Both the position numbers and the translations under genes were made by a program. The notes below the pieces were generated by a model that saw nothing but the letters and a program-made list of their open reading frames with translations, did not search any database and was not told the DNA's origin. 19,419 nt of DNA from contig SHXL01000026.1 in the NCBI GenBank assembly GCA_009693345.1, positions 1-19,419 on the forward strand. Direction: 5' to 3'. Shown here piece by piece: positions 7,059 to 14,358 of this stretch; within the stretch, counting starts at the first letter, position 1; every line of letters starts with the position of its first letter. The stretch is from Betaproteobacteria bacterium (GTDB lineage: Bacteria > Pseudomonadota > Gammaproteobacteria > Burkholderiales > SG8-39).

Positions 7059-8345
7059 TCAATTCGCCGCCATCTGCGGCAGCCAGAGCGCAAGCGAAGG
7101 CCAGATCCAGAGCGCGGCGATCATCACGATCATCGTCAGCACAAACGGCGACGCGCCTATGATCACATCGTCGATCTTGCCGCGCTGGCGCAGCCCCTGC
7201 ACGACGTAGAGGTTGATGCCGACCGGTGGCGTGATCATCGCCGTTTCCATCAGGATCACGATCAGGATGCCGAACCAGATCGGATCGTAGCCTGCATTGA
7301 CCATGATCGGCGTGATGATCGGCACCGTGGCAACCATCATCGACAGCGTTTCCATGAACATGCCGAGGACCAGGTAGAAGAGGACCACCGCGACGAACAG
7401 CTGCGCCGGCGTCAGGCCGAGTCCGGTGATGAACCGGTTGATCTGCGTGGTCAGGCCGATCGAGGTGATGACGAAGTTCAGAAAGTAGGCGGCGATCAGG
7501 ATCGCCATGATCATCGCGGTGGTGCGCATGGCGCCCTCGAATGCCTGCAGCAGCATGCGCACGCTCAGCTTGCCGTGCCAGGCGGCGATGCCCAGGGCCG
7601 CGATCACGCCCAGCGCCGCCGACTCGGTCGCGGTCGCCCAACCCGCATAAATCGAGCCGATGACGGCGAGGAAAATCACCAGCGGGGGAATCAGATCCGG
7701 CAGCGCGTGGATGCGCTGGGCCCAGTTCGCCGTGGTCCGCTTGCCGCCCAGGTCCGGACGAACCAGGCAGATGGCAAGAACCGTCAGGCTGAACAGGCCG
7801 GCGAGAATCAGCCCCGGGAGGATGCCGGCGAGATACAGCTTGGGAATGGAGGAATCCGTCAGCACGCCATACACGATCATGTTGATCGACGGCGGAATCA
7901 GGATGCCCAGCGTGCCGCCGGCCGCGATGGTGCCGAGGAACAGGCGCTCCGAATAATTGTGCTTCTTGATCTCGCCCATCGCCACCGTGCCGATGGTGGC
8001 GGCGGTGGCGACGCTCGAGCCCGAGGTGGCCGCGAACATCGCGCAGGCGGCGATGTTGGCGTGCATCAACCCGCCCGGCAGCCAAGGTATCCACTGGACG
8101 AGGGCGTTGTACATCCGTTCCGCGATCCCCGAGCGCAGCAGCACCTCGCCCAGCAGCACGAAGAACGGGATCGCGACCAACAGGAAGTTGTTCGACGTCG
8201 CCCACGACAGTTCTCCAATCGCGAGCGTGAGGGGCAGCTTGGAGTAGAACGCGGACAGCGCCAGGCCCATGAGGCCCAGTACGGCGGCCACCGGAACCGC
8301 AAGTGCGAGCAGGCAGAGCAGAATCCCGAGCGCCGTATAGATCAT
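7059..8345 (-). CDS. dctM: TRAP transporter large permease subunit (DctM type)
   Basis: The 428-residue inner-membrane protein is the ion-coupled large subunit of a tripartite ATP-independent periplasmic transporter. It starts at ATG 8343-8345 (MIYTALGILLCLLALAVPVA); the longer upstream frame is not used because it overlaps dctQ out of frame. Hydrophobic helices fill nearly the whole length. Family signatures include IPFFVLLGEVLLRSGIAERM, FAATSGSSVATAATIG, GTIAAGGTLGILIPPSINMI and METAMITPPVGINLYV, which are the conserved helix-hairpin and Na+-binding regions. The start overlaps the dctQ stop by ATGA, indicating translational coupling. Its stop lies 7 bp from the stop of the convergent hyuA, with no terminator between them. 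Confidence 0.95.
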   Translation of the reverse strand: MIYTALGILLCLLALAVPVAAVLGLMGLALSAFYSKLPLTLAIGELSWATSNNFLLVAIPFFVLLGEVLLRSGIAERMYNALVQWIPWLPGGLMHANIAACAMFAATSGSSVATAATIGTVAMGEIKKHNYSERLFLGTIAAGGTLGILIPPSINMIVYGVLTDSSIPKLYLAGILPGLILAGLFSLTVLAICLVRPDLGGKRTTANWAQRIHALPDLIPPLVIFLAVIGSIYAGWATATESAALGVIAALGIAAWHGKLSVRMLLQAFEGAMRTTAMIMAILIAAYFLNFVITSIGLTTQINRFITGLGLTPAQLFVAVVLFYLVLGMFMETLSMMVATVPIITPIMVNAGYDPIWFGILIVILMETAMITPPVGINLYVVQGLRQRGKIDDVIIGASPFVLTMIVMIAALWIWPSLALWLPQMAAN

Positions 8346-8941
8346 GGTGCACCCGCCTCGCGCGACTGCCGGTCCTTGAGGTCGCGTATCTCGTCCGCGA
8401 CTTCTTCCTCCGCCGAACGGGTGCTGATCGCACTGGTGGCTTCGGCGACCCGGCCGCGCCCAAGGAGCATCAGCGCATGCAGGAAAAGGAGCGCGCCAAT
8501 GACGACGAATACCGCGAGCCCGAGGATCCAGATCGATTGCGGGATCACCGTCGGAGTCTGCAGCGCGGACTGGCTGCGCGACCCCGAGGTCCACGATTGC
8601 ATGACCATGCGCGACCCGTGCCAGGCGATCAGGCCGAAGAAAGCGGTGAACAGGGCGAGGCCGGCGAAATCGAGCGCGAGACGCAGCCGGTTGGGCAGCA
8701 GCACGTAGAGCGAGTCGATGCGGATGTGCGCGCGCTCGAGCAGTGCGGCCGCAAGGGACCACGCCGTACCGATCGCCAGCGCGTAGCCGGCCAGCTCATC
8801 GGCGCCGCCGATGGAGGCGTTGAAAAGCTTGCGCAGTACGACGTCGATGCCGATCAGGATCGCCGCCAGCAGGACGAGCGCCCCGCCGAACCAGAGGCCC
8901 CATTGGGTCAGGCGGCGAGCGCCTCTCATCACCGCTTCCAT
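8342..8941 (-). CDS. dctQ: TRAP transporter small permease subunit (DctQ type)
   Basis: This 199-residue membrane protein is the DctQ-like small subunit that pairs with DctM and helps dock the periplasmic receptor. Four hydrophobic segments are visible at about residues 17-35, 48-68, 88-112 and 138-160. Family features include GIDVVLRKLFNASIGGADEL after helix 1 and ERAHIRIDSLY between helices 2 and 3. The C-terminus (about 165-199) is a charged, Glu/Arg-rich cytoplasmic tail, longer than in many homologues. The ATG at 8939-8941 follows a GGGAGGGGGGG ribosome-binding region. The gene lies 65 bp after dctP and overlaps dctM by 4 bp. Confidence 0.92.
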   Translation of the reverse strand: MEAVMRGARRLTQWGLWFGGALVLLAAILIGIDVVLRKLFNASIGGADELAGYALAIGTAWSLAAALLERAHIRIDSLYVLLPNRLRLALDFAGLALFTAFFGLIAWHGSRMVMQSWTSGSRSQSALQTPTVIPQSIWILGLAVFVVIGALLFLHALMLLGRGRVAEATSAISTRSAEEEVADEIRDLKDRQSREAGAP

Positions 8942-9006
8942 AGCCCCCCCTCCCGGCTGCTTGTGCTACCTCACCCCTAAACAGCGCAACGGGCGGGACC
9001 AGGCGA

Positions 9007-10068
9007 TCAGTTGACGGGGACCGAGAGCCCGAGCGCCTTGCCGACCGTGCCGTTCCATTCCCTGGCGCACTCCGGACCGCAGCGCTTTGCCCAGCCGGCA
9101 AGCACCGCCCCTTCGACCAGCCTCTTGTGCTCCACGGCCTCCGAGGGCTTCACCGGCACGATCGTGAGTTTGGCGAGCTTGCCCATCGTGCAAGGTTGTT
9201 TTCCGGTGTTGCAGTTGTCGGCTTCGGCGTCCGCCTTCTTCAGCGTCTGCCACATCTTGTCCTCATAGGACTTGACCTGCGCGAGCATGAAGTCCTGCGT
9301 CCGCTTGTCCAGGCGCTTCCAGGTGTTCAGATTCACGGCCAGCACGTTGATGCTCCAGCCGAGCGACATGGGATAGAGAGATTTCGCCACCTCCGGCCAG
9401 CCGGCCGTGTTGCCCGACAGGCTGCCGGTCACGCCGCAGTCGACCACGCCGTTATTGAGCGCGGGGACCACTTCGGCGAAGGCCATGCTCACAGCCGTCG
9501 CACCGACGCCGTTCAGGAAGTCACGCATCGTATTGTTGAAGACGCGGATCTTCTTGCCCTTGAGGTCGGCGAGCCCGCCGACCACCGTGCGGCACCAGAA
9601 CACCTGCGGCGGGTTGCCGCCGAACGCAAGCAGCTTGGCGTTCCAGTTCTTCTGCATCTGGCGGTCGATCACCTCGCGGTAGGCGTTGCACGCCGCACGG
9701 GCCTTGTCCGCATCGAGCGTAAGCCCCGCGAGATCGCAACCCTCGAAGCGCGGATCGTCGCCGGCCATCTTCGAGATATCCATGCCGGCAAAGTCCATCA
9801 CCCCCAGCCGCAGCAGCCGCAGCATCGTCTTGTCGTCGACGCCCATTTGGTCGAGCGGCGTGATGTCGGCGGAGATCGCGCCGTTCGATGCCTTGGTCAC
9901 CGTCTCGCGCCAGAACGGCACCTCGTCCACGATCGAGGCGACGGTCGGGCCGTTCAATCCAATCACCTTGAACTGGTACTTGGGCAGGTCCTGCGCGTAG
10001 CCGGATGAAATGAGGCCGAGCGCAACGAGCGAACCGAGTGCGATGGCGCCGAGCGAACGGGTTAGCAT
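9007..10068 (-). CDS. dctP: TRAP transporter periplasmic substrate-binding protein (DctP type)
   Basis: The 353-residue protein is a DctP-family receptor. Residues 1-25 form a Sec signal peptide with probable cleavage after SSGYA, giving a mature N-terminus at QDLPKYQFKV. Family landmarks include FWRETVTKASNGAI, LKGKKIRVFNNTMRDFLNGVGA (conserved Arg and the GA turn), FAEVVPALNNGVVDCG, and the TWKRLDKRTQDFML helix. FWCRTVVGG carries the Arg position that normally clamps a substrate carboxylate. The protein is unusually cysteine-rich for this family, with several Cys in its C-terminal third (DNCNTGKQPC, RCGPECAREW). The ATG at 10066-10068 follows an AGGAGG site. It is the first gene of dctPQM and is next to the hyuBA cluster, so it may import that pathway's substrate. 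The ligand is unknown. Confidence 0.93.
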   Translation of the reverse strand: MLTRSLGAIALGSLVALGLISSGYAQDLPKYQFKVIGLNGPTVASIVDEVPFWRETVTKASNGAISADITPLDQMGVDDKTMLRLLRLGVMDFAGMDISKMAGDDPRFEGCDLAGLTLDADKARAACNAYREVIDRQMQKNWNAKLLAFGGNPPQVFWCRTVVGGLADLKGKKIRVFNNTMRDFLNGVGATAVSMAFAEVVPALNNGVVDCGVTGSLSGNTAGWPEVAKSLYPMSLGWSINVLAVNLNTWKRLDKRTQDFMLAQVKSYEDKMWQTLKKADAEADNCNTGKQPCTMGKLAKLTIVPVKPSEAVEHKRLVEGAVLAGWAKRCGPECAREWNGTVGKALGLSVPVN

Positions 10069-10094
10069 TGGCGATGTCCTCCTAGTGAAACATA

Positions 10095-10123
10095 ATACTA
10101 CCCTCAGCCTCTTCCAATGACAA
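10095..10123 (-). promoter_or_regulatory. Candidate promoter of dctPQM
   Basis: On the minus strand TTGTCA (10123 to 10118, five of six -35 consensus bases) is followed after 17 bases by TAGTAT (10100 to 10095, four of six -10 bases). An overlapping TATTAT sits just downstream (10097 to 10092). The pair lies about 25-55 bases upstream of the dctP start and its AGGAGG site. Prediction from sequence only. Confidence 0.4.
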
Positions 10124-10558
10124 ATGAGCCTGGGCGCAAGGCGGGTATCAGCACGAGATCTTCGGTGGAGCCCGATCCGGCTGACCCCGTATGGTCAAAA
10201 TATCGATCGGCGACGATTTCGGGAAAAACAAAAGCGTTGTATTGCCGCGATCTCGGTGTAGGTCAGATTGGCCGACAAAAAAACCGGGTAATTTATGTGC
10301 ATAGGACACGCGCCAGCACCGTCGAAACGACGAGCCTTAAGAGAAGCCCCCATCGCCACTTACTGTGACAACGAAATCAGGCAGCTTTGCGGTGGTAGTA
10401 GCGCAGCAGAAAACCGCTGCCATCGACCCGACGCGCGAAAAAAGGCAGGATTGAATTTTCTATCGTTCCGGATCGGTCATGAAGCAACTCTGCTCGCGCG
10501 ACAGTAAGACCGATGACGCACCCCGGATGGAATAGAATTTCCTTCCCCAAAATGAGAT
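10124..10558. other. Intergenic region between dctP and the Bug receptor
   Basis: This stretch has no convincing gene. Open frames in it have no recognisable family features. On the minus strand a short frame ends at 10377 with ILPFFARRVDG followed by GSGFLLRYYHRKAA and a stop, which looks like it could be the C-terminal tail of a lost membrane or basic protein, but I cannot identify it. On the plus strand TAGAAT at 10533-10538 is a possible -10 for the downstream gene, without a good -35. The region is less GC-rich than its flanks, especially at 10195-10300. Confidence 0.4.
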
Positions 10559-10573
10559 CCTCCTGAAGGAGGT
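10559..10573 (+). promoter_or_regulatory. Shine-Dalgarno in a short hairpin
   Basis: AAGGAGGT at 10566-10573 is a full-strength Shine-Dalgarno sequence placed 6 bases before the ATG at 10580. It is directly preceded by its own complement: CCTCC (10559-10563) pairs with GGAGG (10568-10572) across a TGAA loop. The all-GC five-pair hairpin would mask the ribosome-binding site. Confidence 0.6.
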
Positions 10574-10579
10574 GTCTAG

Positions 10580-11548
10580 ATGAATCCCCGTTTCCTCAGT
10601 GCGCTCCTCACAAGTGTCGCATTCGCGATTGCGCCGTTGTTGGCCATGGCGCAGGTCTATCCAGACAAACCCATCCGCATCATTGTCCCGTTCAGCCCGG
10701 GTGGCGGAACCGACACGTTCGGAAGGGTCATCGGACAGAAGCTCCAGGAGCGCCTTGGGCAGCCAGTCGTGGTCGAGAACAGGCCAGGTGCCGCGGGCAA
10801 CATCGGAGCCGACATCGTGGCCAAGGCGAACCCGGACGGCTACACGCTGCTTCTCGCCCAGGACAGTCTGGCCATTGTTCCGTGGTTGTCGAAGTCCCTG
10901 CCATTCGATCCCATGAAGGACTTCGCCCCCATTGGGGTTGGCGTGTTCATGCCGATGATGCTCGTAGTCGCGAACAAGGTCCCTGCGAACTCGCTGCGCG
11001 AGCTGATCGAATACGCGAGGGCGAATCCGGACAAGCTCGCATACGGAACACCCGGCGCCGGGACGGCGCATCACCTCAATTTCGAGCTGTTTCTGATGAA
11101 GATCGGAGCCAGAATGGTTCATGTGCCGTACAAGGGCGCGACGCCGATGATGGGTGACCTTGTATCGGGCAACTTGCAGGTGGCCTTCAGCGCTCTCAGT
11201 TCGACCATGCCGTTCGTTACTGGTGGCAGGCTCCGCGTGCTTGCTGTGGCGGATCAAGAGCGTGTTCCGCAGTTCCGGGATATCCCTACGATCGGCGAGT
11301 CCCTGCCGGGTTACACCGCCAATGTATGGTTTGGCCTCATGGCTCCCGCCAGGACGCCTGAAGCGGTAACGAACAAGCTCTCCGAAGAACTCCGAGCCAT
11401 CGTCAATCTGCCGGACGTTCGGGAGCGACTGGTCGGCATGGGCTATCAGGTGAAGCCGACCACGCCTTCAGAGATGACTAGGCTCATGGCAAGAGAATAC
11501 GAGAAATGGGGGCAGGTGATCAAGGCGGCAGGCATCAAAGCCGAATAG
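10580..11548 (+). CDS. Bug-family (TctC-like) tripartite tricarboxylate receptor
   Basis: This 322-residue periplasmic protein belongs to the Bug family, the extracytoplasmic receptors of tripartite tricarboxylate transporters. Residues 1-24 are a signal peptide cleaved after LAMA. The mature protein opens QVYPDKPIRIIVPFSPGGG, the diagnostic first strand and ligand loop. Next come VVENRPGAAGNIGADIVAKA, then NPDGYTLLLAQDSLAIVPWL and the second-domain signature LAYGTPGAGTAHHL, with MVHVPYKGATPMMGDLVSG. No tctA/tctB membrane genes are present nearby, so it is an orphan receptor, which is common in Burkholderiales. It may work with a distant TctAB pair or act in sensing. It is followed 46 bp later by a Rid-family gene. 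The ligand is likely a carboxylate or amide but is not determinable. Confidence 0.93.
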   Translation: MNPRFLSALLTSVAFAIAPLLAMAQVYPDKPIRIIVPFSPGGGTDTFGRVIGQKLQERLGQPVVVENRPGAAGNIGADIVAKANPDGYTLLLAQDSLAIVPWLSKSLPFDPMKDFAPIGVGVFMPMMLVVANKVPANSLRELIEYARANPDKLAYGTPGAGTAHHLNFELFLMKIGARMVHVPYKGATPMMGDLVSGNLQVAFSALSSTMPFVTGGRLRVLAVADQERVPQFRDIPTIGESLPGYTANVWFGLMAPARTPEAVTNKLSEELRAIVNLPDVRERLVGMGYQVKPTTPSEMTRLMAREYEKWGQVIKAAGIKAE

Positions 11549-11594
11549 CGTGGTGCTAGGAATCCCCCGTCGACCGGAAGGCGACGACAAGAAA

Positions 11595-12008
11595 ATGAGC
11601 CTGATCGAACTGGTGCCAGAGGGGGTCGCATACCCGCCTAAATTTGGAAGCCCGACCGCGTTGGGCGTGCGGGCGGGCGATTTCATCTTCATCTCCGGGA
11701 TGATCGCCTGGGACGTCAACCGTCGAATCGTGGGCGTCGGCGATCCCCACGCGCAGACGCTTCAGGCGCTCCGGAACATGCAGGATACGCTCGAGGAGGG
11801 GGGAGCGTCGCTTCGTGACGTCGTGAGGATCACGTTTTACCTCACCGACATTCGAGAAAAGCCGCGAGTTTGGGAGGCGCGCAAGGAATTGTTCGGGGAC
11901 GCGCGGCCGGCCTCGACCCTGGTGGAGGTGAGTCATCTGGTCGACCCGCAGGCGCTGCTGGAAATCGATGCCATCGCGTACTGCCCCGTCGTCGGGTGCA
12001 AGGAGTAG
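11595..12008 (+). CDS. Rid (YjgF/YER057c/UK114) family protein
   Basis: The 137-residue protein has the Rid fold: FIFISGMIAWD (30-40), the central PHAQTLQALRNMQDTLEEGGAS helix region, DVVRITFYLTDI (75-86), RPASTLVEVSHL (104-115) and LLEIDAIAYC (121-130). Rid proteins are trimeric; RidA-type members hydrolyse reactive enamines and imines, while others act in amide or ureide catabolism. The Arg that binds substrate carboxylate in E. coli RidA (Arg105, in PARS) aligns with Ser107 here, so a canonical imine deaminase role is doubtful. I chose the ATG at 11595 because it gives the usual N-terminus; a GTG at 11550 in frame would add 15 residues without family similarity. GGAAGG lies upstream at 11577-11582, somewhat far. 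Probably co-transcribed with the Bug receptor. Confidence 0.88.
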   Translation: MSLIELVPEGVAYPPKFGSPTALGVRAGDFIFISGMIAWDVNRRIVGVGDPHAQTLQALRNMQDTLEEGGASLRDVVRITFYLTDIREKPRVWEARKELFGDARPASTLVEVSHLVDPQALLEIDAIAYCPVVGCKE

Positions 12009-12096
12009 CAATGCTCGGGGTGCTTACCTCAACGAACGCGCGAGAAGGATCTGGTGCGCGCGTTCCGCGCACCGACTACGCGATCAGTATCGCGCG

Positions 12097-12480
12097 CTAG
12101 TCGTTGACGTTGGTGCGTGTGGGTCCGGTGACCACCAGGTCGCCAAGCGCTGAAAATTCCCGTAGCTGTCGTTGGCCGCCAGGAATTTCCTCGCGTAGAG
12201 CCCCTGCGCACTGGCGCGCGCGAGTGTGTCCGGGGCGAGCAGGGCGCCGGCGTTGTCCTCCGAGCCGTCGATGCCATCGGTGTCCGCGGCGATCGCGTGT
12301 ACCTCCGCGGTTCCCGCCAGTTCCAGCCCGAGCACGAGCAGGAATTCCCCGCAGCGCCCACCGCGGCCGTTCGTGCCACGGACCGTCACGGTGCATTCGC
12401 CGCCGGAGAGCAGCGCGACCGGCGGCTTGAATGGCGCGCCGTGGGCGCGGACTGCGCGCGCGAGGCGGCGATCAAGATCG
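12097..12480 (-). pseudogene. Relic of the C-terminal (MOFRL) domain of glycerate 2-kinase
   Basis: The minus strand encodes recognisable MOFRL-family glycerate kinase C-terminal sequence in two frames. The first carries PPVALLSGGECTVTVRG, GRGGRCGEFLL and IAADTDGIDGSEDNAGALL, ending LAANDSYG near 12160. After a small indel around 12150-12165 the second frame continues FSALGDLVVTGPTRTNVND to a stop at 12097. The segments are in the right order for the family, so this is one gene broken by a frameshift and missing its N-terminal two thirds or more (the family is about 420 residues). The right-hand limit near 12480 is approximate. Active genes of this type phosphorylate glycerate in glyoxylate or tartronate metabolism. 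No start codon or upstream domain is visible. Confidence 0.8.
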
Positions 12481-12704
12481 CTGGCCGAGTTGCCGGGGAA
12501 AGCGGGCCTGTCAGGAGTTTTGTGTGTCAGGCAGTGGCAAGACCTTTCCACGGCGGCGGGCGTCGCTTGCGAAGAACGACCGACGCGGTGGGAAAGTCGC
12601 GGTTACAAAATTTTACGCTTGTGGCTGCGTGATCTTGATGGCTCGGCCGGAATTCGCATCCGGCGCGGTCGCCGCACGGCTCGTCGACGCCCTCATTGCC
12701 GAGT
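12481..12704. other. Stretch between the glycerate kinase relic and the hydrolase gene
   Basis: I see no gene here. A plus-strand frame reads through (ending PEFASGAVAARLVDALIAEF near 12710), but it has no recognised family motif and overlaps the end of the hydrolase gene on the other strand. It could be another gene relic. The 88 bp at 12009-12096, between the Rid gene and the kinase relic, also contain nothing recognisable. Confidence 0.3.
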
Positions 12705-13577
12705 TCAGCCGTCGAGGTGGCGGACATCCTCGCCGTTGAGCCAGCGCACCACCGCCCTCATCACCTCTGCCTCGAGCCCCGAGAAATTGTGATAGCTGAA
12801 CTCGCCTTTGCAGGGGATGGGATGGGCGCCAGGAACGTTGTGGCCGCCCGTCACCTCGATAAAGCCGACGCGGGGACTCGCCCGGAACATCCGCGGATAG
12901 GTTCGAGCTGTGACGAAAGTCGCGCCTCGGCATCCGTCGTCGCGATGGTGCGTAAGTACGACCGGCACACTCACCCGATCGAGGCGCGCGCTCGGCAGCG
13001 ACACCCACGACGCCTGAGGTCCCCGCTCCGTCGTGCTGCCCAAAAGGACCAGACCAGCGAGACGGCGGTCGTCGAGTGATGCGGCGATGTGGGTGGCCGA
13101 GATCGTACCCATACTGTGTCCCATTAGGTATACCGGGGTCAGCCAGCGCGCCGTCAGGTTGTCGATGACCGCGCGTGCATCGCGCGTATGGTCGGGGTGC
13201 ACGCGGAACCGCTCGAGCACGCCCTCTTGTCCCTCTAGCCCCAGCGGCTGGTCGGACGGCACGTCCGCGACGGCGACGACATAACCGAGCGTAGCTAGCT
13301 CGCGCCGCATCGGGACATAGGTCCTGGGCCCTCTAAGAATACCGTTGCCACCGGGGTAATGGACGAACACGCCGCGGGGCGCGCCGGCTGGCTTGGTCAC
13401 AAAGACGCGGGTAGTGACACCCGGTCGGGTTTCGAGCGTCAGCAGCTCCTCGTTCGCGGCAAGCTGGCCGCGGAATTGTGGCAGGGCGAGCACAGAGGCC
13501 GGTTGAGGCTGGGCGCAGGCGGCGAGGCCCACCAAACAACCACCCACCAAACTCGGCCAAAAACCCGTTCGACGCAC
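12705..13577 (-). CDS. Lipoprotein alpha/beta hydrolase
   Basis: From the GTG at 13575-13577 the protein has 290 residues. This start has GGGAGGTGA a few bases upstream, better than a TTG at 13592 that would lie before that site. The N-terminus (VRRTGFWPSLVGGCLVGLAAC) is a lipoprotein signal peptide with an LAAC lipobox, so the mature protein should be lipid-anchored. The alpha/beta-hydrolase fold is shown by VFVHYPGGNGILRG (oxyanion-hole region), the nucleophile elbow MGHSMGT (Ser catalytic), an acid residue in LTHHRDDGCRG, and a likely catalytic His in GGHNVPGAHPIPCKG. Paired Cys residues (DDGCRG, IPCKG) suggest a disulfide, consistent with an exported enzyme. It starts 18 bp after the ihfA-like stop. 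Substrate unknown; an esterase or peptidase activity is possible. Confidence 0.85.
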   Translation of the reverse strand: MRRTGFWPSLVGGCLVGLAACAQPQPASVLALPQFRGQLAANEELLTLETRPGVTTRVFVTKPAGAPRGVFVHYPGGNGILRGPRTYVPMRRELATLGYVVAVADVPSDQPLGLEGQEGVLERFRVHPDHTRDARAVIDNLTARWLTPVYLMGHSMGTISATHIAASLDDRRLAGLVLLGSTTERGPQASWVSLPSARLDRVSVPVVLTHHRDDGCRGATFVTARTYPRMFRASPRVGFIEVTGGHNVPGAHPIPCKGEFSYHNFSGLEAEVMRAVVRWLNGEDVRHLDG

Positions 13578-13595
13578 CCCGTCACCTCCCAAAGA

Positions 13596-13907
13596 TCAAC
13601 CTTCCTGCGGCTTGGCTCCATGGAGCGACTTCGCGACCATCCTTTTGAGCTTCTGGCTGGCGCGGAAGGTCACGACCCGACGGGCGCTGATGGGCATTTC
13701 CTCGCCGGTTTTAGGGTTGCGGCCCGGGCGCTGCGCCTTGTTGCGCAACTGAAAGTTGCCAAAGCCCGAGAGCTTGACGCCCTCACCGCGTTCCAGCGCC
13801 ATCTGCATCTCTTCGAAAAATGCCTCCACCATGTCCATGGACTCGCTCTTATTCAGGCCAATCGTTTCGGACACATGATTGGCCAGTTCAGCCTTGGTCA
13901 AAGTCAT
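13596..13907 (-). CDS. ihfA: Integration host factor alpha subunit (IHF/HU family)
   Basis: The 103-residue protein matches IHF alpha (about 99 residues): MTLTKAELANHVSETIGLNKSE, VEAFFEEMQMALERGEGVKL, SGFGNFQLRNKAQRPGRNPKTGEE with the intercalating Pro on the beta arm, and MPISARRVVTFRASQKLKRMV. IHF is an alpha/beta heterodimer that bends DNA in recombination, replication and transcription. The ATG at 13905-13907 has a G-rich site (GGGGGG) upstream. In beta- and gammaproteobacteria ihfA usually follows pheS-pheT and is followed by a MerR regulator; neither is here. Instead an alpha/beta hydrolase follows 18 bp downstream, and the 5' side has no long gene. It may be a relocated or second copy. 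HU-like paralogy cannot be excluded, but the residues fit IHF alpha best. Confidence 0.92.
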   Translation of the reverse strand: MTLTKAELANHVSETIGLNKSESMDMVEAFFEEMQMALERGEGVKLSGFGNFQLRNKAQRPGRNPKTGEEMPISARRVVTFRASQKLKRMVAKSLHGAKPQEG

Positions 13908-14226
13908 TACAACCCCCCGATAGACCTAGGATTATTTCCTATGCGCGTACTTTGGCACCCAGATGCCACCCCCAGAGCGCGACCAGCGCATCCCCGCGCC
14001 GCATCGGCCTCCCCATCCTCTGGGGGGCGTCCAGTATCTTGCATAACTACCCGTCGGCCCTGGGCAGCGCGAGTTCGCGAGCTTGCGGATCGTCTTGTAA
14101 CTGATTTCGTGATACGGCACCTTGCGGTGAACCGGAGAGTGCGATCCGTTCTTAAAACGGGATCACTTCCGTAGCCGCACTCGTGAGAAGAAAATTATCG
14201 AGCGCGGCTGGATTCGTCGGAAGCGA
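13908..14226. other. Intergenic region upstream of the ihfA-like gene
   Basis: No gene is supported here. A minus-strand frame at 13932-14120 (beginning MPYHEISYKTIRKLANSR) has no family features and ends in low-complexity Gly/Arg/Trp. No PheT C-terminal sequence is seen. An imperfect hairpin (GATCCGTT paired with AACGGGATC, about 14141-14163) is present without a T-tract. Confidence 0.35.
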
Positions 14227-14355
14227 TCAGATCTCTTTCTTCGACATTGCGCCAGCGATGTACTCCGCCTGCCTGATCGCAAGCGAAACGATGGTCAGCG
14301 TCGGGTTCTTCGCCGCGCCGGTCGTAACCGACCCTCGCGGAACTACGGTCCTTAC
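14227..14355 (-). pseudogene. Relic of the C-terminus of a GMC-family oxidoreductase
   Basis: A short minus-strand frame, stop at 14227-14229, reads GSVTTGAAKNPTLTIVSLAI followed by RQAEYIAGAMSKKEI. This is the characteristic end of glucose-methanol-choline oxidoreductases, where the NPT motif carries the active-site Asn and the following helix closes the FAD-binding domain. A stop codon (14356-14358) cuts the frame just upstream and no further GMC sequence was recognised. It is therefore a remnant of about 40 residues from a protein of around 500-570. No start is present. Confidence 0.7.
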
Positions 14356-14358
14356 TCA

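Noticed and set aside
8346..8762. N-terminal extension of dctM in its frame
   Set aside because: It overlaps dctQ out of frame and is Arg/Pro-rich; the ATGA overlap at 8342-8345 is the natural junction.
10117..10368. Plus-strand frame of 83 codons between dctP and the Bug receptor
   Set aside because: No family motif, unusual composition and no good ribosome-binding site; treated as non-coding.
14141..14163. Imperfect hairpin resembling a terminator
   Set aside because: The stem has a bulge and no T-tract follows on either strand.
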